From NCBI GenBank assembly GCA_023390775.1, contig JAEWCF010000012.1, forward strand, positions 1 to 21,066: DNA of 21,066 nucleotides. The letters run 5' to 3'. Each line of letters begins with the position of its first letter. Position 1 is the first letter of the stretch. Shown piece by piece: positions 1 through 8,134 of the stretch. The translations under genes and the position numbers were made by a program. Origin of the DNA: Bacteroidota bacterium. GTDB lineage: Bacteria > Bacteroidota > Bacteroidia > Flavobacteriales > Flavobacteriaceae. The notes beneath the pieces are model-generated. The model made no database searches. It saw nothing but the letters and a program-made list of their open reading frames with translations, and was not told where the DNA came from.

Positions 1-124
1 CGACTGACGACTGACGACCTTTATAGTGGCTAGTAGCTAGTGGCTTGTGGCTAGAAGAAAGAAGTACCGTCCATTCGGGCTGACCCCAATCAAGCTGACC
101 CCTGACAGCTGATAGCTGATAGCT
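1..124. repeat. Degenerate heptad-period intergenic repeats
   Basis: No gene is visible here. Bases 1-63 can be read as nine consecutive 7-base units in one phase: CGACTGA twice, then CGACCTT and TATAGTG, then variants of GCTAGTG at 29-56, then a purine-rich unit. A second 7-base series in a new phase runs from 94 (GCTGACC, CCTGACA, GCTGATA, GCTGATA) into the A-tract at 125. The two series are joined by a spacer (64-93) that carries another GCTGACCCC. The units differ between sub-arrays but the 7-base period holds, which suggests slippage or amplification of changing units rather than a conserved site. The left edge is cut by the window, so the array may extend further. Confidence 0.6.
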
Positions 125-152
125 AAAAAACCGCCTCTCGGCGGTTTTTTTT
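125..152. terminator. Bidirectional rho-independent terminator
   Basis: A 5-bp GC-only stem (CCGCC at 131-135, GGCGG at 140-144, loop TCTC) is flanked by six A on the left and eight T on the right. Read on the minus strand it follows the SGNH lipoprotein gene, whose stop codon (151-153) overlaps the T run, so that transcript would have almost no 3' untranslated region. The flanking A and T tracts would also let it stop plus-strand transcription entering from the left. Confidence 0.8.
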
Positions 153-1635
153 ACATCTGTGCGGGATACTGTATCTGGTAATCCTCAGGTTTGATTTCGT
201 TGAAATTGGCGCCGTAGGTTTCCTCGATCGCCTTGAGGAATTCGTTGGCGATAAGAGCGTAGCCGCGAGCCGAAGGATGCACCCCGTCAAGCGAGAATGC
301 GCCGCCGGTCACGAATGAGGCGGTCATGTGGAACGTCCCAAAACGGATTCCGGTCGAGGCGAGTTGTTGCAAAAGCGCGTTGGCGTCAACAAATGCAAGT
401 CCTTTGGCATCTGCGATGGATTTTATCGAGGCGTTGAAAGCATCGGTAGCTGTCTTGACCTCTGCGACCTCGTCTTTTGAAAGCACCCAGTTGTCGGCAA
501 GCGGCACCGAGACGCCGTTGACCATCATCGGGTTTCCGCCTACGGTGGTTCCAATAAAGTTGCGCGCCGGCAATACGATCAGGTCCTGCGCTGTGGCCTC
601 GCGATAAGACGGGATCCCAAACGCCGAAAGGTTGGTCAGGTAAGAATCCACGATCACCACGGCATTATTTCCCGCGGCGAAGTTGATGGTCCTGCGCGTC
701 GCCTCCTCTTCGGTAATGGCCCCCAGCGACACAGCCGTTTGAAGGCCGTTGTTGTAGACCGCATAACCGGCGTTCAGCTGATTGCCCGTTGTTTCATCAA
801 GCGGGACCGGGTTATAAGGAACGGTCCTGAAAAATGGAATCGACGTCACGTAAGGAAGGTTGGCCACAACGCCCTTTGCTCCGTTAGCCGTCAATTGGTC
901 CACGAGTGTTCCGTAAACCTGGCCGAAAACGCCCGGGTCCGTGATGTCGTTGCTGCCGTAACTCGCAGGATTAGGGTTGCCTGCCTGGTTAGTGCCGACA
1001 CCTCCCGAAGTCGCGTAGGACAACACATCGTTATTGCCGATCCAGAGCGAGAAGAACGTCGGGTTTTGGGCTACCGCATCGCCGATGACACTTGCCGTGG
1101 CCGAAGAGGCAAACCTCGCAAAGTACGGATTGGCCTGTCCGGTCGGGACGCCGGCAATGTTTCCGTAACCGGGCGCAAGCAGGTGGAAACTTTTCGCTCC
1201 CGGAACGCCCATATTGTTAACGGGGCCGGCCACCGTTTGGGTGATATCGGTCATCGGGGTGGCGGGAAGCGGCCCAATCTGGGGAGTTCCCCCCGCGAAA
1301 CCAAGGATGGCCAGGCGCGGCCCCTGGATGACGTTTCCGCCAAGCAAAAGCCCGCCAATGTTATCGGGACCGACAAAAGGCACATTGAACGTTCCTCCGC
1401 CAACCATCGCAAATTGCTGCGCGAGGATGTTGGGATATGAATTTTCCTGCCCTTTCCTAAAAAGTGCATTGTCGCTAAACCCGGCCGTCAACGAATTTCC
1501 CAAGGCCACATATCGGGTGAAATCGGCGGTGCCGGCGCTAAGCGGTTCTTCGGTGACAGTGCCGTTATCGTCGTCGCTGTCGCAGGCCACGAAGCCCAGT
1601 GCGAGCAACATCAGCCATTTATAATTCTTTATCAT
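151..1635 (-). CDS. SGNH/GDSL-type hydrolase lipoprotein, probably surface-exposed
   Basis: A 494-aa predicted lipoprotein esterase/lipase of the SGNH hydrolase superfamily. The start is taken at the ATG at 1633-1635; a TTG three codons upstream would only add Met-Thr-Ile. The N-terminus is a lipoprotein signal with lipobox GFVAC, Cys18. The residues after Cys (DSDDDNG) resemble the acidic export signals of surface lipoproteins in Bacteroidetes. SGNH blocks are visible: block I reads GNSLTAG with Ser48 as nucleophile (Asn replaces the usual Asp), block III reads GNND at about 200-203, and block V reads DGVHP with Asp450 and His453 completing the triad. The length is greater than that of minimal SGNH enzymes (about 200-250 aa), with a long insert between blocks. 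It lies 18 nt after the TonB-dependent receptor gene and is probably co-transcribed with it. Enzyme class is well supported; substrate is unknown. Confidence 0.88.
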   Translation of the reverse strand: MIKNYKWLMLLALGFVACDSDDDNGTVTEEPLSAGTADFTRYVALGNSLTAGFSDNALFRKGQENSYPNILAQQFAMVGGGTFNVPFVGPDNIGGLLLGGNVIQGPRLAILGFAGGTPQIGPLPATPMTDITQTVAGPVNNMGVPGAKSFHLLAPGYGNIAGVPTGQANPYFARFASSATASVIGDAVAQNPTFFSLWIGNNDVLSYATSGGVGTNQAGNPNPASYGSNDITDPGVFGQVYGTLVDQLTANGAKGVVANLPYVTSIPFFRTVPYNPVPLDETTGNQLNAGYAVYNNGLQTAVSLGAITEEEATRRTINFAAGNNAVVIVDSYLTNLSAFGIPSYREATAQDLIVLPARNFIGTTVGGNPMMVNGVSVPLADNWVLSKDEVAEVKTATDAFNASIKSIADAKGLAFVDANALLQQLASTGIRFGTFHMTASFVTGGAFSLDGVHPSARGYALIANEFLKAIEETYGANFNEIKPEDYQIQYPAQM

Positions 1636-1653
1636 GATTGTCAATTTTTAAAA

Positions 1654-4476
1654 TTAGGGATTGATGGTCCACTGTACATACCACATATTTCCGATCTCTC
1701 CGGCCCCGATGACCTGGATGTAGTCTTCCCCAAACAGGTTCGCGCCACCCACCTTGACCATCGATTTCCATTTCGGGATCGAATAATTCACCTGCGCATC
1801 GAGCACGGTGTTCTCCGGAACGATTCCGTCAGCGAAAGACGACTGCCAAAGGTATTCGTCGTTCCAGCGGACGTTTACGTTGAATCCGAAATTCTTGAAC
1901 GCCTTCGGATTGCCAAGAGACGCTTTCACGCGGTGGCGCGGGGTGTTGAAACCGGCCACGAAAGCGGGGTCTTTCTCCTGGTCGAATTCAAACTGCGCGT
2001 GGTTGTAATTGACGCCGAGTTCGTAATCCTGGTAAATCTTCCGGGTCGCGCCCACACCAAATCCAAACGATGAAACCGTTTCGGTAGTATTGGAATACAC
2101 CTGGAATACGCGGCGGTCACCATTGGCAATTGCCTGAAGTCCAAGTTGCGCATCGGTTTGCGTAAAATCGGTTCCGACTTCGCCGTAGTAAGGTTTCACC
2201 ACGCGCGAAGAGCTCATGAAGTCATTGTAGATATTGTAATACCCGTTGATGTCGATGGAAAACGCATTCCCGATCACCGACTTGTAACCGACCTCAAAGG
2301 CCTTGACCTGCTCGGGTTTCACGATCTTGACATTGGCGATCTCGAGGTCGGCCGGATTTTGTGAAATCGCAAATCGCTGTACCGAAGGAAGCGTATAAAG
2401 GTTCGTGTTGTAGGCGTCGTTTCCGGTAAGGGTCACGGTTGCCGGCGCGCCGAGTGCCTGTCCGGCGAGACTCACGGGCATTTCCTCGACATAGCGGTCA
2501 AGGTTGTCCGCTGCCGAACCGATCAGCGCGAAAGGCCCTACGTCAAGACCGATGTACTGATCCTGCGTGGTCGGGTTGCGGAAACCGGTCTGGAAGGAAG
2601 CGCGGAAATTGTGGTTCTTTTGCGGCCCAGCCGAATATACGAAAGAGATCCTCGGCGAGAACTGTCCGTCAAAATTTTGCGACTTGTCATAGCGGACCGA
2701 TCCGGTGAACTTGAGCCGCTCCTGCGCGAATTTCTTTTGGAACTGTGTGTAGATTCCGTATTCCTCGTATTCGATGGAACCGTCGTAATCGGTGAAGATG
2801 GTCCCTTGCGAATTAAGGTCGTAAAGACGGAACGATCCGCCGACTTGGATTTCCGCGAAGTCAATGAGTTCCTTGAAATTGTAGTTGACATCGGTGTGGT
2901 AAAGCTTGGACTCGTCGATGAACTTTGCACCGTTTTTCAAATCGGGGTTGGCAATAACCGTATTGAGTGCGTTGTTGAACTCGGGAGTTCCGGGCTCAAA
3001 ACGGGGAAGCCTCGGCGCATCGGGATTGAGCGGGTCGATGTAAGGCGCAATAGGCAGCGCGGGCATGCCGGCCGGGAATCCGTTCGTGTTGGCAAAAGTA
3101 CGAGCGTAATTGGCGGCCGTATTGGCATCGAACCCGAACAAGGCGCTTGAAAGCTGGTAGGCCGTCGCGTAGTCGGTGAACCAGTTCTTGTCCGGTTTGG
3201 CAAGGCGGTTCACGTTCCAAGCGGCAAAACGCATGTCATAGGAATCACCGGCATCCTCGTCGGTGACATAGGCGCGGACAAAGAAATTGCGGTTTTTGAC
3301 CTCAATCTTGGCCTGGTTCAGGAAGAAATTCTTGAGCGCATAGCGGTTTGCTCCCTGATAAATCGTGTTCCCGAAGCCCAGTTTGTACTGCCCGATGATC
3401 TCGAAATCATTCTCCCACGGCTTGTAATGCAGAGAGAAATCGGCTTTGACGCTTTCAATCTTGTTGTCGCCCAAATCCTGTTCGCGGTAACCGGTGCGGC
3501 TCACCTGTCCCACATTCGGGATAAAGGTCGTGACCTCGTCGCCGTAAAGGTTGAGCCCGTCGTAGTTCGGGTTGTTTTCGTGGCCGATGGTTCCGCCGGT
3601 CATGCTGCGGGTATCGTTGGCGATCCATTCGGTCGCGCGCAGGTAATTGAAGTTGACTTTACCGGCAAACTTGGATGTGAAGGCGTGCGCCGCCCGGAAT
3701 CCGAAGTCATAATAATCATTTGTGCCCGCCGCATCCTGCGAGGTCTTCCCATATTTGAAATACGTGCTGATGCCCTGCGAGGTAAACGGATTCTTGCTGT
3801 TCATGAACAGGATGCCGTTGAAGGCGTTGGCGCCATAAAGTGCCGACGAAGCACCCGGAAGAAGTTCCACGCTGGCGACGTCGAGCTCCGAAAGCCCGAT
3901 CAGGTTTCCGAGTACGAAGTTGAGCGCAGGCGATGAATTGTCCATTCCGTCCACGAGCTGCATGAAACGGGTATTGGCAACGGTGGCAAAGCCACGTGTA
4001 TTGATCGATTTAAACGATAGTGAACTTGTGTTGAAGTGTACTTCCTTGAGGTTTTCAAGCCCGTCGTAGAACGATGGCGATGAAGTGTTTCGCACCTCGG
4101 CGGGCCCCATACGCTCAATGGTCACAGGGGATTCGAGTACCCGCTCGGGGGTCCTTGACGCCGAAACGACGATCTCGTTAAGCAGCGTCTGCTCCTCCTG
4201 CAATTGTACCGATACACCCGTCAGCGACGTAACCGAGACGGTCTGCGTGGCATACCCGACGTTGGTCACCTCGATCTCAAACGGCGGCGTCAGCGCGGTG
4301 GACAGGGTAAATTTCCCTTCGGAATCGGCTACGGTGCCGGCATTCTCCCCTACAACCCGCACGTTGGCGCCGGGAACGGGAAGGCCGGCCGCGTCGGTCA
4401 CGGTACCGCTGAGCGAGTTTTGTGCAAGCGCGCCGAGGCCAAAAAACATCGACACGATCAATAAATACACTTTCAT
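1654..4476 (-). CDS. TonB-dependent outer-membrane receptor
   Basis: A 940-aa outer-membrane active transporter driven by TonB-ExbB-ExbD. The start is an ATG followed by a signal peptide (about residues 1-18, cleavage after ALA). A carboxypeptidase-like regulatory domain (about 20-105, beginning SGTVTDAAGLPVPGANV) is typical of Bacteroidetes SusC-like and related receptors. A TonB-box-like segment (EIVVSASRT, about 101-109) precedes the plug domain (about 115-235, with the LLPGASSALYGANAFNG signature). The rest is a 22-strand-type beta barrel rich in aromatic and polar alternation, ending in WTINP. No SusD-like partner is present; the downstream neighbour is the SGNH lipoprotein, so the pair may hydrolyse and import a lipid, ester or modified glycan. 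The ligand cannot be read from sequence, and no iron-uptake genes are nearby. Confidence 0.93.
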   Translation of the reverse strand: MKVYLLIVSMFFGLGALAQNSLSGTVTDAAGLPVPGANVRVVGENAGTVADSEGKFTLSTALTPPFEIEVTNVGYATQTVSVTSLTGVSVQLQEEQTLLNEIVVSASRTPERVLESPVTIERMGPAEVRNTSSPSFYDGLENLKEVHFNTSSLSFKSINTRGFATVANTRFMQLVDGMDNSSPALNFVLGNLIGLSELDVASVELLPGASSALYGANAFNGILFMNSKNPFTSQGISTYFKYGKTSQDAAGTNDYYDFGFRAAHAFTSKFAGKVNFNYLRATEWIANDTRSMTGGTIGHENNPNYDGLNLYGDEVTTFIPNVGQVSRTGYREQDLGDNKIESVKADFSLHYKPWENDFEIIGQYKLGFGNTIYQGANRYALKNFFLNQAKIEVKNRNFFVRAYVTDEDAGDSYDMRFAAWNVNRLAKPDKNWFTDYATAYQLSSALFGFDANTAANYARTFANTNGFPAGMPALPIAPYIDPLNPDAPRLPRFEPGTPEFNNALNTVIANPDLKNGAKFIDESKLYHTDVNYNFKELIDFAEIQVGGSFRLYDLNSQGTIFTDYDGSIEYEEYGIYTQFQKKFAQERLKFTGSVRYDKSQNFDGQFSPRISFVYSAGPQKNHNFRASFQTGFRNPTTQDQYIGLDVGPFALIGSAADNLDRYVEEMPVSLAGQALGAPATVTLTGNDAYNTNLYTLPSVQRFAISQNPADLEIANVKIVKPEQVKAFEVGYKSVIGNAFSIDINGYYNIYNDFMSSSRVVKPYYGEVGTDFTQTDAQLGLQAIANGDRRVFQVYSNTTETVSSFGFGVGATRKIYQDYELGVNYNHAQFEFDQEKDPAFVAGFNTPRHRVKASLGNPKAFKNFGFNVNVRWNDEYLWQSSFADGIVPENTVLDAQVNYSIPKWKSMVKVGGANLFGEDYIQVIGAGEIGNMWYVQWTINP

Positions 4477-4541
4477 GTAAGTTCAGTTATTTGGTTAATG
4501 CCCGAAAAGTACAAACATTTTCAATCTCTCTTAAAAAAGTC

Positions 4542-4570
4542 ATAAAAAAAGCGAGAAAAAATCTCGCTTT
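4542..4570 (-). terminator. Rho-independent terminator of the glgA-like/DUF4270/glmS unit
   Basis: A 9-bp perfect stem (4548-4556 with 4562-4570) has a 5-base loop. On the minus strand it is followed by a run of U, read from the A-tract at 4544-4550. It sits about 55 bases after the glmS stop and about 70 bases before the TonB-dependent receptor start, so it separates the two transcription units. Confidence 0.85.
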
Positions 4571-4573
4571 AGT

Positions 4574-4601
4574 GTCGAAGGTCGAATGTCAAATGTCGAA
4601 C
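4574..4601. repeat. Four-copy degenerate heptad repeat
   Basis: Four consecutive 7-base units read GTCGAAG, GTCGAAT, GTCAAAT, GTCGAAC, between the glmS stop codon (4625) and its terminator hairpin. The unit is different from those at 1-124 but has the same 7-base period, and it again lies next to a terminator. It would be transcribed as part of the 3' untranslated region of glmS. Confidence 0.6.
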
Positions 4602-4624
4602 GACCTCTTCATATCTTGTTGAGC

Positions 4625-6469
4625 CTATTCGACCGTGACCGACTTGGCCAGGTTCCGGGGCTGGTCAACGTTACAACCGCGCATGACGGCGATGTGGTAG
4701 GACAGCAGTTGCAACGGAATCGTGGTCAACAGCGGCGAAAGTGCATCGGCGGTCTCGGGCACTTCGATGACGTATTCGGCGAGTTCCCGAACCTGTACAT
4801 CGCCCTTTGTAACCACCGCAATGATGCGTCCCGAACGCGACTTGATTTCCTGGATGTTGCTCACGACCTTGTCGTAATGCCCTTGCTTCGGCGCGATTAC
4901 GATGACCGGCATGTGCTCGTCGATAAGGGCAATGGGACCGTGCTTCATTTCGGCGGCGGGATAGCCCTCGGCGTGAATATAAGAGATCTCTTTTAGCTTA
5001 AGCGCGCCTTCCAGTGCAACCGGGAAGTTGTATCCGCGTCCCAGATACAGGCAGTTTGGAGCATCCTTGAATTCGGCGGCGATGGCTTTCGCGACGTCGT
5101 TTGTCTCCAGCGCCTCCGCAACTTTCTCCGGAATGACCTCGAGCTCCTGAAGGTACCGGTGGAAATCCGAATTTGACAGCGTGCCCTTGGCCTTGGCCAA
5201 TCGAAGCGCGATCATGGTCAGCACCGTAATCTGCGTGGTGAAGGCCTTTGTCGATGCGACCCCGATCTCGGGACCGGCATGCGTATAGGCCCCGGCATTG
5301 GTCTCGCGCGAAATCGATGAGCCGACGACGTTGCACACGCCGAAAACGAAGGCGCCGCGCTCCTTGGCAAGCTTGATGGCGGCCAAAGTATCGGCGGTTT
5401 CGCCCGATTGCGATATCGCGATCAGGATGTCGCCTTTATTGATGACCGGGTTCCTGTACCGGAACTCCGAAGCGTATTCAACCTCTACCGGAATGCGGGC
5501 AAATTCCTCAAAAATATACTCGGCGACAAGGCCGGCATGCCATGAAGTTCCGCAGGCGACAATCAGGATCCGATCGGCGTTGAGGAATTTCTCGAGGTTA
5601 TCCTCGACACCTGCCATCTGGATGATTCCTTCGTTGGCCAAAAGTCGGCCCCGGTAAGTATCCTTGATCACGGCGGGCTGCTCATAGATTTCCTTCATCA
5701 TGAAGTGTTCATAGCCGCCTTTCTCTATTTGTTCGAGGTTCATCTGCAATTCCTGCACATACGGATCCACGAGCGTATCGTCCTTGATCTTGCGGACCTT
5801 GAGCGGCTTGTGCATGCGCACGACAGCCATCTCTTCATCCTCGAGGTAAATCGCGTTGGCGGTGTACTCGATGAACGGCGACGCATCCGAAGCGATGAAA
5901 AACTCATCCTTCCCGATCCCGATCGCGAGAGGGCTTCCTAGCCTCGCCACGACGATCTCGTCCGGTTTCTTGCGGTCAAATACGCAGATGGCGTAGGCTC
6001 CGACGACCTGGTTGAGCGCGACCTGCACGGCCTTGCCCAGTTTGAGGTTGTCCTTGCGCTGCACGTCCTCAATGAGGTTGACCAACACTTCGGTATCGGT
6101 GTCCGAATGGAATTTGTATCCGCGTTTCTCGAGTTCCATTTTAAGCGGCCCGTAGTTTTCGATAATCCCGTTGTGGATGATCGCCAGGTCGCCCGAATTG
6201 GACAGGTGCGGGTGCGAGTTCACGTCATTTGGAACCCCGTGGGTCGCCCAACGCGTGTGCCCCATCCCGATCACGCCGGTGGTAGAGATTTCCTTCTCGG
6301 ATTTCGCCTCAAGATCGGAAACCTTTCCCTTGGTCTTGGAAAGTTTGATTTCGTTGTCATACAACATGACCCCGGCGCTGTCATAGCCCCGGTATTCCAG
6401 CCTTTTAAGGCCTTTGATGATAATCGGGTATGCCTCGCGGTGTCCGATATAGCCTACAATTCCGCACAT
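4625..6469 (-). CDS. glmS: Glutamine--fructose-6-phosphate aminotransferase (isomerizing)
   Basis: A 614-aa cytoplasmic enzyme making glucosamine-6-phosphate from fructose-6-phosphate and glutamine, the first committed step to UDP-GlcNAc for peptidoglycan and lipid A. It starts MCGIVGYIG, so Cys2 is the glutaminase nucleophile exposed after Met removal. The N-terminal class-II glutamine amidotransferase domain (about 2-220) carries GHTRWATHG and the substrate-side HNGIIENY. Two SIS sugar-isomerase domains follow, with CGTSWHAG, SQSGETADT and EGALKLKEISYIHAEG. The canonical C-terminus KSVTVE is intact, and the length is normal for the family. The upstream gap to the DUF4270 gene is only 10 bp, so it is the last gene of a three-gene unit; this leaves no room for a glmS ribozyme. 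Confidence 0.98.
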   Translation of the reverse strand: MCGIVGYIGHREAYPIIIKGLKRLEYRGYDSAGVMLYDNEIKLSKTKGKVSDLEAKSEKEISTTGVIGMGHTRWATHGVPNDVNSHPHLSNSGDLAIIHNGIIENYGPLKMELEKRGYKFHSDTDTEVLVNLIEDVQRKDNLKLGKAVQVALNQVVGAYAICVFDRKKPDEIVVARLGSPLAIGIGKDEFFIASDASPFIEYTANAIYLEDEEMAVVRMHKPLKVRKIKDDTLVDPYVQELQMNLEQIEKGGYEHFMMKEIYEQPAVIKDTYRGRLLANEGIIQMAGVEDNLEKFLNADRILIVACGTSWHAGLVAEYIFEEFARIPVEVEYASEFRYRNPVINKGDILIAISQSGETADTLAAIKLAKERGAFVFGVCNVVGSSISRETNAGAYTHAGPEIGVASTKAFTTQITVLTMIALRLAKAKGTLSNSDFHRYLQELEVIPEKVAEALETNDVAKAIAAEFKDAPNCLYLGRGYNFPVALEGALKLKEISYIHAEGYPAAEMKHGPIALIDEHMPVIVIAPKQGHYDKVVSNIQEIKSRSGRIIAVVTKGDVQVRELAEYVIEVPETADALSPLLTTIPLQLLSYHIAVMRGCNVDQPRNLAKSVTVE

Positions 6470-6479
6470 ACGTTAGAGT

Positions 6480-8132
6480 TTAGTTATCAGTGGGTTTTCT
6501 TTTGGTATAATAGATTTCGAGCTTGAGCCTTTTGTCGTCCGGGACAGAGGCGTCGGTTCCATAAAGGAACGTGCCGAGCGGGTTCATCACCGAGGCCGAC
6601 GGAACAAAATTGTTGCTCACGGGATTCGGGTTCCGCTGTTTGGCCATGTCGATGATGTTGATGCTCTCGGTAACCGATAGCCCCAGCCGCACATTGGTGG
6701 AGTCGGGCGCCTTGACCAGGTTCCGGATGTAATTGGTGATCCGGACCTTGTAATTTGTGGTCTGTCCGTTGACGCGTTTCACAAGGCCGCCGTGAACGGT
6801 CTTGCCGCTTTTTATGCCACCCGTCGAATTGTCGAGGTAATAATCAACCACCGGCCTTTTGTTGGTGAGGTCGTAGAGGTAGATACGCTCGGGTTCAAGC
6901 GCGGGCGCGACAGTGTATTCGGGATCCTTGACGATGTTGAACGTGAGGCTCGCCTCATTGATCATCCACTCGTTTTCGCGCATGGCCTCGAGTTCGTCGG
7001 CAACGCCATCGCCATCCTCATCAGGGCCAAAAAGGTCAATGACGGCTATGGAACCCTCCCCTCCCTTAAGCGCCAAAAATGGATGGCCGTCCACAGGGTC
7101 GAAAGGCTGTGAGAGTGCCGTTGCATAATGCGGCCCGGCATTGTCGTTCTCAAGCAGGCTCACGGTATTTCCGGCCAGATTCATCACAAACTCCTTGTCG
7201 ATTCGCTTGGGATTGCCATCGTCGCCGATGATCGGTTGAAAATTGGAATCGAGCTGGGTTTCCTTGTATTTGATGGTGATGGTCCCCTCGCGGAAATTCA
7301 TCATGGCAAGTTCGCCCGGTTGCCCGTTTGGCGTCACCTTGAAATACAACCCCCTGAAATAATTCTTGAAGGCATTGTTGCTGCTCAGGATACCGTCGGG
7401 AGCATTGAAAATCTTGCCGGCGAAAAAATCATTGTTGAGCGATACGCGCAGCCCCGGACGGGTGCGCTTGGTCGTCGTGGTTCCGTTTGTGTTGGTAACC
7501 TGCTCGGTATATTCGTTGCGCCCGAAGACAAAATTCTGGTTCTGGCTGATCTCGCCATTATTCAGGACCAGCGGGTTGATGGATGAGAAGATCTCGGTGC
7601 CCTGGTTGGAGTAATACCGTTGATTTTCCTGTTCGCCTTCGGTGTTGTACTCAAAATCGCGCAGGAAATAATTGGACTCGTGGATGGCCAGGTTGATGCT
7701 TGAATTCGGCGATCCAAATATCGAATCGAGTTCGTAAACATGGCTGCCGTCGGAGTTGGTGCTCTTCAGTGTGGAGAAATACGGAACATAAAGAGTGGTC
7801 GAGACGATTTCGGGATCCGTGTCGTAGGTGTCGAAAAGCGGATTCAGGCTCTTGATCTCCAACTGCGTCACGAAACTTGCAACGGTGCGGCCCAAAACGG
7901 GATTTTCAAGAACGCCAAGCGGATTGACCGGCAGGTTGTTTGACTGGACCGGGCCTGTCGGGACGGTATTGGCGACTATGCTGAAGGTGTCGTCTTTTTC
8001 AAAAAGGAAATGGTCCTCGCCTACGATATCGGCGCCAATCTCGTTAAAATCTTTGTCGCACGAGGCAATCAAAAAAGCGGCAACCGCTGCCGCCGGAATC
8101 CTCATGAAGGAATTAAGGTTCATCTTCGTCAT
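6480..8132 (-). CDS. DUF4270 family lipoprotein
   Basis: A 550-aa lipoprotein matching, by recall of the family, the Bacteroidetes DUF4270 proteins (for example the region with NNLPVNPLGVLENPVLGRT followed by FVTQLE near residues 65-95). Function is unknown. The N-terminus has a lipobox LIASC with Cys25, followed by DKDFNEIG; ATG starts are available at 8132 and 8123. Near the middle an acidic loop (FGPDEDGDGVADELE) resembles a calcium-binding DxDxDG turn. The body is rich in beta-strand-like segments and has no membrane helix after the signal. It sits 2 nt after the starch-synthase-like gene and 10 nt before glmS, so all three are almost certainly co-transcribed. A cell-surface or periplasmic glycan role would fit the context, but this is inference only. 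Confidence 0.85.
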   Translation of the reverse strand: MTKMNLNSFMRIPAAAVAAFLIASCDKDFNEIGADIVGEDHFLFEKDDTFSIVANTVPTGPVQSNNLPVNPLGVLENPVLGRTVASFVTQLEIKSLNPLFDTYDTDPEIVSTTLYVPYFSTLKSTNSDGSHVYELDSIFGSPNSSINLAIHESNYFLRDFEYNTEGEQENQRYYSNQGTEIFSSINPLVLNNGEISQNQNFVFGRNEYTEQVTNTNGTTTTKRTRPGLRVSLNNDFFAGKIFNAPDGILSSNNAFKNYFRGLYFKVTPNGQPGELAMMNFREGTITIKYKETQLDSNFQPIIGDDGNPKRIDKEFVMNLAGNTVSLLENDNAGPHYATALSQPFDPVDGHPFLALKGGEGSIAVIDLFGPDEDGDGVADELEAMRENEWMINEASLTFNIVKDPEYTVAPALEPERIYLYDLTNKRPVVDYYLDNSTGGIKSGKTVHGGLVKRVNGQTTNYKVRITNYIRNLVKAPDSTNVRLGLSVTESINIIDMAKQRNPNPVSNNFVPSASVMNPLGTFLYGTDASVPDDKRLKLEIYYTKRKPTDN

Positions 8133-8134
8133 TC

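Noticed and set aside
1..124. CRISPR array or phage attachment site
   Set aside because: Repeats have a 7-base period with no spacers of 30-40 bases, and no cas, integrase or tRNA gene is nearby.
739..1440. 233-codon plus-strand frame opposite the SGNH lipoprotein gene
   Set aside because: Antisense shadow; no start context, no domain, Arg/Val-rich composition typical of reversed GC-rich coding sequence.
3427..3936. 169-codon plus-strand frame opposite the TonB-dependent receptor
   Set aside because: Antisense shadow of the barrel region without any recognisable protein feature.
4477..4541. Promoter before the TonB-dependent receptor
   Set aside because: On the minus strand AATGTTTG and TACTTTTC each miss the -7 consensus by one base and neither has a TTG at proper spacing; a promoter must exist after the terminator but I cannot place it.
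6470..6479. glmS ribozyme or riboswitch
   Set aside because: Only 10 bases separate glmS from the preceding gene, and the ribozyme is typical of Gram-positive bacteria.
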